Source of the DNA: Kitasatospora sp. NBC_01250 | GTDB lineage: Bacteria > Actinomycetota > Actinomycetes > Streptomycetales > Streptomycetaceae | Reading direction: 5' to 3' | Assembly: GCF_036226465.1 (NCBI RefSeq) | Contig: NZ_CP108476.1 | Span: 2,108,001 to 2,172,000 of the forward strand | DNA length: 64,000 nt | Part shown: piece by piece, positions 10,124 through 17,401 of the stretch | Position numbering within the stretch: position 1 is the first letter of the stretch | How the letters are laid out: the number at the start of each line of letters is the position of its first letter | Made by a program: the position numbers and the translations under genes | The notes under the pieces: model-generated | Told to the model about the DNA's origin: nothing | The model's database searches: none | Seen by the model: the letters and a program-made list of their open reading frames with translations, nothing else

Positions 10124-11602
10124 ATGTCCCGGATCCCCACGGAGCCAGACACCACCGAAAGAATCCCCGCCCAGGCCGGCACCCCCACCTCGGCCTCGGG
10201 CGGTTCGAACAACGCTCTGGACAGGTACTTCAAGATCTCCGCGCGCGGCTCGACCTTCGGCAACGAGATCCGCGGCGGCCTGACCACCTTCATGGCGATG
10301 GCCTACATCGTCCTGCTCAACCCGCTCATCCTGAGCGGCGCCGACGTCACCGGCGCCAAGCTCGGCCACGCCCAGCTCACCACCGCGACGGCGCTCGCCG
10401 CCGCCGTCACCACGATCCTGATGGGCGTGGTGGGCAACGTGCCGCTGGCGGTCGCCGCCGGCCTGTCGGTCTCCGGGGCGGTCTCCGCGCTGGTGGTACC
10501 GCACACCACCTGGGCCCAGGCCTTCGGCCTCTGCGTCATCTACGGCCTGCTGATCGTGCTGCTGGTGGTCTCCGGACTCCGCGAGAAGATCATGAACGGC
10601 ATCCCGCTGCCGCTCAAGCACGCGATCACCATCGGGATCGGCCTGTTCGTCTCGCTGATCGGCCTGCACAAGGCCGGCTTCGTGCAGAGCGGCGGGCCCA
10701 CCCTGGTCTCGCTCGGCCCCGAGGGCGAGCTGACCGGCTGGCCGGTGGTCTGCTTCGCCGTCACGCTGCTGATCATCTTCGTGCTGCTGGCCCGCAACGT
10801 GCGCGGCGCCATCCTGATCGGCATCGCCTCGGGCACCGTCTTCGCCTTCGTGGTCAACGCGGTCGGCCACGTCCCCGCCAAGGCCTGGGGCAGCGCGCCG
10901 CCGGTCTGGCCGGGCAGCCCGGTCGCCGCACCCGACTTCGGCCTGGTCGGCCACATCGACCTGTTCGGCGCCTTCGGCTCCAAGGGCATGGGCGCGATCA
11001 GCGCCTCGGTCGCGGTCTTCACCCTGGTGCTGGCAGGGTTCTTCGACGCGATGGCCACCATCATCGGGGTCGGCACCGAGGCCGGCCTGGCCGACAAGCA
11101 GGGCCGGATGCCCGGCCTGTCCAAGGCGCTGTTCATCGACGGCGCCGGCGGTGCGATCGGCGGCCTGTTCGGCGCCTCGGGCCAGACGGTCTTCGTCGAG
11201 TCGGCCACCGGTGTCGGTGAGGGCGCCCGGACCGGGCTGGCCTCCGCGGTCACCGGCGGTGTCTTCGCGCTGATGCTCTTCTTCTCCCCGCTGGCCGGCA
11301 TCGTGCCGGTCGAGGTCGCCTCCGCCGCGCTGGTCGTGATCGGCTCGATGATGATGAGTCAGGCCCGGCACATCGACTGGGCCGACCGCGACGTGGCCAT
11401 TCCGGCCTTCCTGACCTGCACGATGATGCCGTTCACCTACAGCATCACTGCGGGTGTCGCCTCCGGTGTGATCTCCTACACGGTGATCAAGGCCGGCAAG
11501 GGCAAGTGGCGCGAACCGGGTCCGCTGATGTGGATCCTGACCGCCGTCTTCGTCCTGTACTTCGCGCTCACACCGGTCAAGGAGTGGCTGGGGGTCCACT
11601 AG
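10124..11602 (+). CDS. NCS2/AzgA-family purine permease
   Basis: A polytopic inner-membrane proton symporter, probably for hypoxanthine, guanine or adenine. It has 492 residues and about 12-13 hydrophobic segments starting near residue 45. Family signatures are the N-terminal ALDRYFKISARGST...GLTTFMAMAYI region, the conserved FFDAMATIIGVG segment near residue 310 and SGQTVFVESATGVGEGARTG near 360, which belong to the AzgA/GhxP branch and not the UraA branch. The ATG at 10124 has GGGAG five bases upstream; the TTG at 10112 is less likely. Its place between xdh and the maturation factor suggests it brings in the substrate for XDH. The UraA-type permease near uricase probably covers other substrates. 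Confidence 0.88.
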   Translation: MSRIPTEPDTTERIPAQAGTPTSASGGSNNALDRYFKISARGSTFGNEIRGGLTTFMAMAYIVLLNPLILSGADVTGAKLGHAQLTTATALAAAVTTILMGVVGNVPLAVAAGLSVSGAVSALVVPHTTWAQAFGLCVIYGLLIVLLVVSGLREKIMNGIPLPLKHAITIGIGLFVSLIGLHKAGFVQSGGPTLVSLGPEGELTGWPVVCFAVTLLIIFVLLARNVRGAILIGIASGTVFAFVVNAVGHVPAKAWGSAPPVWPGSPVAAPDFGLVGHIDLFGAFGSKGMGAISASVAVFTLVLAGFFDAMATIIGVGTEAGLADKQGRMPGLSKALFIDGAGGAIGGLFGASGQTVFVESATGVGEGARTGLASAVTGGVFALMLFFSPLAGIVPVEVASAALVVIGSMMMSQARHIDWADRDVAIPAFLTCTMMPFTYSITAGVASGVISYTVIKAGKGKWREPGPLMWILTAVFVLYFALTPVKEWLGVH

Positions 11603-11726
11603 GCCGTGTCCGGCGTGGTGCGGGGGGAGCCGACCGGCCGCCCGCACCGCGCCGCCGTCACCTCCGCCACCACCCGCCCGCCGGACCACCGCCAGCCCCT
11701 CGACACCACCGATAGGAGCCACGGAC

Positions 11727-12920
11727 ATGCAGGACATCGCCGAGCAGTTGCAGGCCTGGCACGCCTCCGGGCGCTCCTTCGCGGTGGCCACCGTGGTCGG
11801 CGTCTCCGGCAGCGCGCCGCGCGACCCGGGCGCGGCGCTGGCCGTGGACGCGGACGGCGAGGCCCTCGGCAGCGTCTCCGGCGGCTGCGTGGAGGGCGCG
11901 GTCTACGAGCTGTGCCGGGAGGCGATCGCATCCGGGCAGCCGGTGCTCGAACGGTTCGGCTACAGCGACGAGGACGCCTTCGCCGTCGGGCTGACCTGCG
12001 GCGGGATCCTGGACGTCTTCGTCCAGCCGGTGGTGCCCGGGGCGGACGCCGGGCTGGACGCCGGCATCACCTACATCGCCTCCGGCACCCCGGTCGCACT
12101 GGTCCGGCTGATCGAGGGGCCCACCGCGCTGCTCGGCGCCACCGTCGCGGTGACCGCCGACAGCCACCACGGCACCCTCTCCCCCGGCGGGCCCGCGACC
12201 ACCGCAGCGCTGGAGCGCTCGGTGGTCGCCGAGGCCCGCGCGCTGCTGGACGCCGGCAAGACGGCCAAGGTCACCCTGGCGCTGGACGGCCGCCCCTGTG
12301 ACCCGACGGCCGCGAGCACCGTCACCTTCTTCGTCGAGTCCTACGTCCCCAAGCCGCGGATGCTGGTCTTCGGCGCGATCGACTTCGCCGCCGCCGTGGT
12401 GCGGATCGGCAAGTTCCTCGGCTACCGGGTGACCGTCTGCGACGCCCGCCCGGTCTTCGCGACCGCGCGGCGCTTCCCCGAGGCCGACGAGGTGGTGGTC
12501 GACTGGCCGCACCGCTACCTGGACGCCCAGCTCGCCGCACCCGGCGGCGCCGGCGGCCTGGACGGCCGCACGGTGCTGTGCGTGCTGACCCATGACGCCA
12601 AGTTCGACATCCCGCTGCTGGAGCGCGCGCTGCGGCTGCCGGTCGGGTTCGTCGGCGCGATGGGCTCGCGCCGGACTCACCTGGACCGCAACGCGAAGCT
12701 GCGCGAGGCGGGCCTGAGCGAGGCCGAGATCGCCCGGCTCCGCTCGCCGATCGGCCTGGACCTCGGGGCCAGGACGCCCGAGGAGACCGCCGTCGCGGTG
12801 GCCGCCGAGATCGTCGCCAGCCGGCGCGGCGGCGGCTGCCTGCCGCTGTCGGCCGGCTCGGGCCCGATCCACCACGACCTGGAGCGCGCCGACCCGGGCA
12901 AGCGCCGCAGGGCCGCCTGA
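11727..12920 (+). CDS. xdhC: XdhC/CoxI-family molybdoenzyme maturation factor
   Basis: A cytoplasmic accessory protein, not part of the mature enzyme. XdhC proteins bind molybdopterin, promote sulfuration of the cofactor and insert it into xanthine dehydrogenase. The N-terminal XdhC_CoxI domain includes VSGSAPRDPGAAL near residue 30 and the VSGGCVEGAV motif near 55. The C-terminal Rossmann-type XdhC_C domain runs from about residue 205 to 365 (MLVFGAIDFAAAVVRIGKFLGY). The length of 397 is normal. The ATG at 11727 follows TAGGAG. It is the last gene of the xdh region and is followed by a hairpin at 12982. Confidence 0.9.
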   Translation: MQDIAEQLQAWHASGRSFAVATVVGVSGSAPRDPGAALAVDADGEALGSVSGGCVEGAVYELCREAIASGQPVLERFGYSDEDAFAVGLTCGGILDVFVQPVVPGADAGLDAGITYIASGTPVALVRLIEGPTALLGATVAVTADSHHGTLSPGGPATTAALERSVVAEARALLDAGKTAKVTLALDGRPCDPTAASTVTFFVESYVPKPRMLVFGAIDFAAAVVRIGKFLGYRVTVCDARPVFATARRFPEADEVVVDWPHRYLDAQLAAPGGAGGLDGRTVLCVLTHDAKFDIPLLERALRLPVGFVGAMGSRRTHLDRNAKLREAGLSEAEIARLRSPIGLDLGARTPEETAVAVAAEIVASRRGGGCLPLSAGSGPIHHDLERADPGKRRRAA

Positions 12921-12981
12921 CACCCCGTCAATCCCCAGCAAGCTCACAGGAACGCCGCTTCCTGCGGCGCTGGCGCACACT

Positions 12982-13014
12982 GATCCCGTCCGGCACCTGC
13001 TGCCGGGCGGGATC
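12982..13014. terminator. Hairpin terminator after xdhC
   Basis: GATCCCG-T-CCGGCA pairs with TGCCGG-G-CGGGATC around a CCTGC loop, giving 14 bp including one T-G wobble. It lies 61 bases after the xdhC stop and just before the sigma-factor gene, so it probably separates the two transcripts. Confidence 0.75.
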
Positions 13015-13037
13015 GTGCGTGTTCCGACCCGCAGAGA

Positions 13038-13811
13038 GTGGATGATGGCTCGGTGCAAAACGCAGATCAGTTCGGGTACGCCGACGCCGTCGGTCCGCCA
13101 CCGGCCCCACCGACCGCTCCCGCCGAGGGGCCCGACGGTGCGCAGGACCCCGGGCAGCCGGAGCGGCTCGGGCAGGCGGTGCGGGCCGCGCAGGCCGGCG
13201 ACGAGGAGGCTTTCCGGGAGGTCTTCCGGACCGTGCAGCCGCCGCTGCTGCGCTACCTGCGGGTGCTGGTCGGCGGGGACGGCCCGTTCGCCCCGGACGC
13301 CGAGGACATCGCCTCCGAGACCTGGCTGCAGATCGCCCGGGACCTGCACACCTTCCACGGCGACGGCGACGGGTTCCGGGGCTGGGCCGCCACCATCGCG
13401 CGCCACCGGGCGCTGGACCACCTGCGGGCCCGGCGCCGGCGACCGACCGCCGAGCTGCCGGAGGAGTACCTGACCGAGCTGCCCGCGCGGGACGACACCG
13501 AGGGCAGCGCGCTGGCCACCGTCGGGACCCAGCAGGCGCTGGCGCTGATCGCCCGGCTGCCCAAGGACCAGGCCGAGGCGGTGCTGCTGCGGGTGGTGCT
13601 GCAGCTGGACGCGGAGAGCGCGGCCAAGGTCCTCGGCAAGCGGGCCGGCAGTGTGCGGATGGCCGCCCACCGGGGCCTGCGCAGGCTCGCCAAACTGCTG
13701 GAATCCCCGGGCGCCGTGCCCGTGCCACGCGGTCCGTCGAAACGGCTCGAAAAAAAATCCGCCGAAGGTGTGACACCAGCCGGAGCCTCGACGCTGAAGG
13801 ACATGAGATGA
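13038..13811 (+). CDS. ECF-type RNA polymerase sigma factor
   Basis: A 257-residue sigma-70-family protein with an extra Pro/Ala-rich N-terminus of about 45 residues. Region 2 covers about residues 60-132, with the -10-recognition helix around DAEDIASETWLQIAR and FRGWAATIARHRALDHLR. Region 4 covers about residues 165-220, with the HTH-like LDAESAAKVLGKRAGSVRMAAHR. A 35-residue basic tail follows. The GTG at 13038 is chosen because the region-2 sequence needs it upstream, although no strong ribosome binding site is visible. It overlaps the next gene by four bases (ATGA), the usual sign of a sigma/anti-sigma pair. The target promoters are unknown. Confidence 0.87.
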   Translation: MDDGSVQNADQFGYADAVGPPPAPPTAPAEGPDGAQDPGQPERLGQAVRAAQAGDEEAFREVFRTVQPPLLRYLRVLVGGDGPFAPDAEDIASETWLQIARDLHTFHGDGDGFRGWAATIARHRALDHLRARRRRPTAELPEEYLTELPARDDTEGSALATVGTQQALALIARLPKDQAEAVLLRVVLQLDAESAAKVLGKRAGSVRMAAHRGLRRLAKLLESPGAVPVPRGPSKRLEKKSAEGVTPAGASTLKDMR

Positions 13812-14923
13812 GCACCAACCGATCCCGTCGGATCGACCGCGACGCCGCCGAGCACCTGCTGGGCGGCGCGGCGGACGCTTCGCCGGACGGTCCGGGCGCC
13901 CTCTTCGGACTGCTCGCCGCCGCGGCCGCTCCTGCGACCGCGGACGAACTGGCCGGGGAGGAAGCGGCGGTCGCCGCGTTCCGGGAGGCCGCTCGGCTCA
14001 CGTCCCACCCGTCCACGTCCCGCTCGTCCGCATCCCTTCCGTCCACCTCCCGGAGGCGCCCGATGGCCGCTTGCGTACCGCAGGGGTTCCGCGTTCCCAC
14101 GCGGTTCCTCGGTGCCAAGGCCGTGGTCGCGGCGTTCGCGGTGACGGCGATCGGCGGGGTCGCGGTGGCGGCCGGGACGGGGCACCTGCCCGCGGTGCTG
14201 GGCGGTTCCGGCCACTCGGCGCCCGTCGACAACGTGGCCGCCACCGGATCGGCCTCGCCCGCTCCGGCCGGCAGCCGCGGCGGCCAGGAGCAGTCCGCGC
14301 GGCCGGGCTCGGGACCGGGCTCCGCCGGCTCGACCTCCGCCGGCTCGACCTCCGTCGGGCCGGCCTCCAGCGGACCGGTGGCCGAACGGCCGCTGCCCGG
14401 CGGCTCGGCCGGGACACCGGGCGCGGCGTCGGCCGGGCCATCGGGTGGGGCTTCGGCCTCGCCGGGCGCCCCGGGCGGGGCCTCGGCAGGGGCCGGCGGC
14501 CAGGGCGACGGCGCGGCGAGCACCAGGCCCGGCAGCTCCGCTCCGCCCGGCAAGGCCGTCCCGGGCACCCCTGGCGGGTCGGGGCTCTCCGCCCTGTTGC
14601 AGCCGCTCTGCCGGCTGTGGCCGGGCGACGGCCAGCCGGGGACCAGCGACTCCCGGTTCGAGCCGCTGACGCGCGCGGCGGGCGGCTCGAACCGGGTACG
14701 GGCGTACTGCGCCGCGCTGCCGGGCTCCGGCCAGGGCGGCGGCCAGGCCCCGACCCCGGGCCAGGTCCAGCCGGGCGGCCGGGACACTCCCGGCGCCTCC
14801 CCCGTTCCCGTACCGCTGCCCGGCGCTCCCACGCCGGCGCGCACGCCGGGCGGCGGGGACAACCGCAGCCCCGCCCCGCCGGGGCAGGACAGCGGTGGCG
14901 ACAACGGCCGCGGGAGGCAGTGA
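13808..14923 (+). CDS. Single-pass membrane protein, candidate anti-sigma partner
   Basis: I do not recognise a family. The 371-residue product has an N-terminal cytoplasmic part (about 1-98) and one hydrophobic segment at about 103-123. A long extracytoplasmic tail rich in Gly, Ser, Pro and Ala follows, with five repeats of the SAGSTS/SGP kind near 175-200. A short conserved-looking patch with two cysteines (LLQPLCRLWPGD ... VRAYCAALPG) lies near residues 260-305. Coupling to the sigma factor through ATGA overlap suggests that it holds or senses for that sigma factor. It lacks the HxxxCxxC zinc motif of ZAS anti-sigma factors. The two cysteines outside the membrane could form a disulfide. 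The anti-sigma function is inference. Confidence 0.72.
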   Translation: MSTNRSRRIDRDAAEHLLGGAADASPDGPGALFGLLAAAAAPATADELAGEEAAVAAFREAARLTSHPSTSRSSASLPSTSRRRPMAACVPQGFRVPTRFLGAKAVVAAFAVTAIGGVAVAAGTGHLPAVLGGSGHSAPVDNVAATGSASPAPAGSRGGQEQSARPGSGPGSAGSTSAGSTSVGPASSGPVAERPLPGGSAGTPGAASAGPSGGASASPGAPGGASAGAGGQGDGAASTRPGSSAPPGKAVPGTPGGSGLSALLQPLCRLWPGDGQPGTSDSRFEPLTRAAGGSNRVRAYCAALPGSGQGGGQAPTPGQVQPGGRDTPGASPVPVPLPGAPTPARTPGGGDNRSPAPPGQDSGGDNGRGRQ

Positions 14924-15044
14924 GCCGCAGCGAAGGATGCAGTACCCCCTCAGACTCCGGGACGGTGGTGGCTTCCCCGGGCACGCCACCTTCCCGGAAC
15001 TCCGGCGGCCCTGACTGTGCATGAGCTCGGTCGCCGGCCTCGAC

Positions 15045-15131
15045 GGGGTGACGGACTCCCCCGGGTCCGTCACCCCGCGGTACGAGTCTGGGCCCGGCAA
15101 GGTTGGGGTCGGCCGGGCCGGGCCCAGACTC
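15045..15131. terminator. Two tandem hairpin terminators after the sigma operon
   Basis: Hairpin 1 (15045-15076) has a perfect 12-bp stem, GGGGTGACGGAC with its complement, extendable to 14 bp. Hairpin 2 (15084-15131) has a perfect 15-bp stem, GAGTCTGGGCCCGGC with its complement, around an 18-base loop. Both lie more than 120 bases after the stop codon of the membrane protein. Confidence 0.75.
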
Positions 15132-15350
15132 TTCGTCGCAACTCCCCGGCATCTGCCGGTCCGCCGTGGCGCTCCCGCCCTGGATGAACGGCGAGGACCT
15201 GGCCGCCGGTCCCGGCCGCCTCGCGGCTCACCGATTCTGCACCGCCCCTGCACCGGCCGCCTGCCCCACGCGGCCCGCTGACCGGCGCAGTTCGGAATCT
15301 TCCCATGAGTCCGACACGGTCTCGGCACACTTCCGGGTGACCATTGGTCG

Positions 15351-15441
15351 CCCTACGTGTAGGGTGCGAGGGACGGTCGAACGCCGGTGCGTTTGACCGC
15401 AGTTGTGAAGTTCCGGGGGGAATGTTGTCATGCGCTTGACA
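15351..15441 (+). promoter_or_regulatory. Promoter/operator region of the flavohemoglobin operon
   Basis: CCCTAC-GT-GTAGGG at 15351-15364 is a perfect palindrome containing TAGGGT, a possible -10 box. At 15426-15441 TGTCA-TGCGCT-TGACA is an inverted repeat whose right arm overlaps TTGACA (15436-15441), a consensus -35. No good -10 follows the second -35, so the start point is uncertain. Operators overlapping -35 boxes are typical of repressors. NsrR or another NO-responsive regulator is only a guess. Confidence 0.45.
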
Positions 15442-15485
15442 TAGACCGTTCATCCGACTTCCCTTCCTCACGACGCGGAGACCCG

Positions 15486-16106
15486 ATGGCCAACCCCCTC
15501 CTCCACCGCCCCGGTTCGACCGGGGAGCACCTGCTGCAGGAGGCCTACGGCTCCACCGAGCGCGCCGATCGCTTCTACCGCGAACAGGTGCTGGACCACC
15601 TCAACCCGCGGATGCGGGAGTTCGTCGCCCGCCAGGAGATGGCCTTCGTCGCCACCTCCGACGCGAAGGGCGAGTGCGACGCCACCTTCCGGGCCGGGCC
15701 GCCCGGCTTCCTGCACGTGATCGACCCGCACACGCTGGCCTACCCCGAGTACCGGGGCAACGGCGTGATGGCGAGCCTGGGCAACATCAGCGAGAACGGC
15801 CATGTCGGCCTGCTGCTGGTGGACTTCGTCCACGACGTGATCGGCCTGCACATCAACGGGCGGGCCCGGGTGCTGACGGACGCCCAGTTGCGCCCGTACG
15901 TCCCCGGCCTGCCGCTGGAGACGATCCCGGGCCGGCGCGCCGAGCACTGGGTCCTGGTCGACATCGACGAGGCCTATCTGCACTGCGCCAAGCACATCCC
16001 GCGGTTCGTCCCCGCACCGCGCACCCGTTCCTGGGGCACCGACGACACCCGACGCAAGGGCGGCGACTTCTTCGGCGCCAAGGAAACCAGCCAACACGTC
16101 CTCTGA
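15486..16106 (+). CDS. Pyridoxamine 5'-phosphate oxidase-family flavin-binding protein
   Basis: A 206-residue cytoplasmic protein with the split-barrel FMN-binding fold. The domain runs from about residue 40 to 150: the stretch beginning FVATSDAKGECDATFRAG, then GNGVMASLGNISENGHVGLLLVDF, are typical of the stand-alone PNPOx-like group. ATG at 15486 follows GCGGAG. It ends 20 bases before the flavohemoglobin gene and probably shares its transcript. Such pairs occur widely in bacteria and suggest a redox or nitrosative-stress role. It is not the vitamin B6 enzyme PdxH, which has different conserved residues. The substrate is unknown. Confidence 0.82.
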   Translation: MANPLLHRPGSTGEHLLQEAYGSTERADRFYREQVLDHLNPRMREFVARQEMAFVATSDAKGECDATFRAGPPGFLHVIDPHTLAYPEYRGNGVMASLGNISENGHVGLLLVDFVHDVIGLHINGRARVLTDAQLRPYVPGLPLETIPGRRAEHWVLVDIDEAYLHCAKHIPRFVPAPRTRSWGTDDTRRKGGDFFGAKETSQHVL

Positions 16107-16125
16107 CGGAGCGTCAACCACCACC

Positions 16126-17358
16126 ATGACCGACAATCCGACTCTGATCCGGGACAGCTTCGCGCTGGTGCAGCAGCACTCGGACAAGCTCACCGGCCAC
16201 TTCTACGCCACGCTCTTCCTGCACAACCCCGAGGTCCGCGAGCTCTTCCCGCCCGCGATGGACGTGCAGCGCGACCGGCTCTTCCGGGCCCTGGCGGGCG
16301 CCGTCCGGATGCTCGACCGCCCCGCCGAACTGACCTCGTTCCTGGAGCAGCTGGGCCGCGACCACCGCAAGTACGGGGTGCGCACCGAGCACTACGAGGC
16401 GGTCGGCAGCGCGCTGCTCGCCACCCTGCGCCGGTTCGCCGGCGAGGCCTGGACGCCCGCGCACGAGAGCGCCTGGAGCGAGGCCTACCGGCTGATCGCC
16501 GGCGCGATGAGCGGCGCCGCCGAGGCGGAGGCCGGGCGCACCCCCTCCAGCTGGCTGGCCGAGGTGGTCGGGCACGAGCAGCGCACCCCGGACCTCGCGG
16601 TGCTGACGCTGCGCCCCGACGCCCCGTTCCCCTACCGGGCCGGCCAGTACACCACAGTGGAGACCGCACGCTGGCCGCGCGTCTGGCGCCCGTACTCGAT
16701 CGCCAACGCCCCGCGCCGGGACGGCCTGCTGACCCTGCACGTGCGAGCCGTGCAGGCCGGCTGGGTGAGCAACACGCTGGTGCACCACACCCGGGTCGGT
16801 GACGTGGTCAGGCTCGGCCCGGGGCGCGGCTCCATGACGCTGCCCGAACGGCCCTCACGCCGGGTGGTCTGCGTGGCCGGCGGCACCGGGCTCGCCCCGG
16901 TCAAGGCGCTGGTGGAGGAGATGATCGCGCGCCACCGGCCGCTCACCCTGCACCTGTTCGTCGGTGCCCGGCAGCAGAGCGACCTCTACGATCTGCAGAG
17001 CCTGCGCCAACTCGCCAGCGTCTTCCCCCGGTTACTGCTCGTCCCGGTGATCTCCGCGGAGATCGGCTACCCGGGCGTGCAGGGCCGGCTGCCCGAGGTG
17101 GTGCCGGACCAGGGCCACTGGCCGGAGCACGAGGTCTTCGTGGCGGGCCCGGACGACATGGTGGTCAGCATGGTCGAGCGGTTCCAGCGCGACGGGGTAC
17201 CGGCCGAGCGGCTGCACTACGACCTGAGCACCACGCCGGCCGAACTCGACATCACCTCGGGCCTGCTGGAGGGCAGCGCGGGCCTGCTGGACGGTGGCAG
17301 CGGTCTGCTGGGCAGCCGCACGGGCCGGCCGGAGGGCGGCGAGCCCGCCGGCCGCTGA
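16126..17358 (+). CDS. hmp: Flavohemoglobin (nitric oxide dioxygenase)
   Basis: A 410-residue cytoplasmic protein that combines a globin with a ferredoxin-NADP+ reductase-like module; the family oxidises NO to nitrate using O2 and NAD(P)H. The globin domain covers residues 1-135, with Tyr28 in the B10 position (HFYATLF) and proximal His80 in GRDHRKYGV. The FAD motif WRPYSIANAP lies near 188 and the NAD-binding VAGGTGLAPVKAL near 250. Family length is about 400. The last 35 residues are a low-complexity Gly/Leu/Ser-rich tail with repeated GLLxGG/S units that Hmp proteins do not usually have. It is the second gene after the PNPOx-like protein. Confidence 0.9.
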   Translation: MTDNPTLIRDSFALVQQHSDKLTGHFYATLFLHNPEVRELFPPAMDVQRDRLFRALAGAVRMLDRPAELTSFLEQLGRDHRKYGVRTEHYEAVGSALLATLRRFAGEAWTPAHESAWSEAYRLIAGAMSGAAEAEAGRTPSSWLAEVVGHEQRTPDLAVLTLRPDAPFPYRAGQYTTVETARWPRVWRPYSIANAPRRDGLLTLHVRAVQAGWVSNTLVHHTRVGDVVRLGPGRGSMTLPERPSRRVVCVAGGTGLAPVKALVEEMIARHRPLTLHLFVGARQQSDLYDLQSLRQLASVFPRLLLVPVISAEIGYPGVQGRLPEVVPDQGHWPEHEVFVAGPDDMVVSMVERFQRDGVPAERLHYDLSTTPAELDITSGLLEGSAGLLDGGSGLLGSRTGRPEGGEPAGR

Positions 17359-17401
17359 CCCCGCGCGCCGATCCGCCGCGGATCGCCGGACGAGCCCTGG
17401 C

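Larger units (their letters stand above)
14924..15485. other. 562-bp gap with tandem hairpins and palindromes
   Basis: No convincing gene is present on either strand. The first half holds two back-to-back hairpins (15045-15076 and 15084-15131, listed separately). The second half is the promoter region of the next operon and contains the palindrome CCCTAC-GT-GTAGGG at 15351-15364 and the inverted repeat TGTCA-N6-TGACA at 15426-15441. Confidence 0.7.

Noticed and set aside
15070-15471. A 133-residue minus-strand ORF in the 562-bp gap
   Set aside because: It crosses two terminator hairpins and the promoter region, has no family resemblance and no suitable ribosome binding site.
17370-17384. Terminator between flavohemoglobin and the EphD-like gene
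   Set aside because: GATCCG-CCG-CGGATC gives only six pairs with a 3-base loop; too weak to call beside the other terminators of the window.
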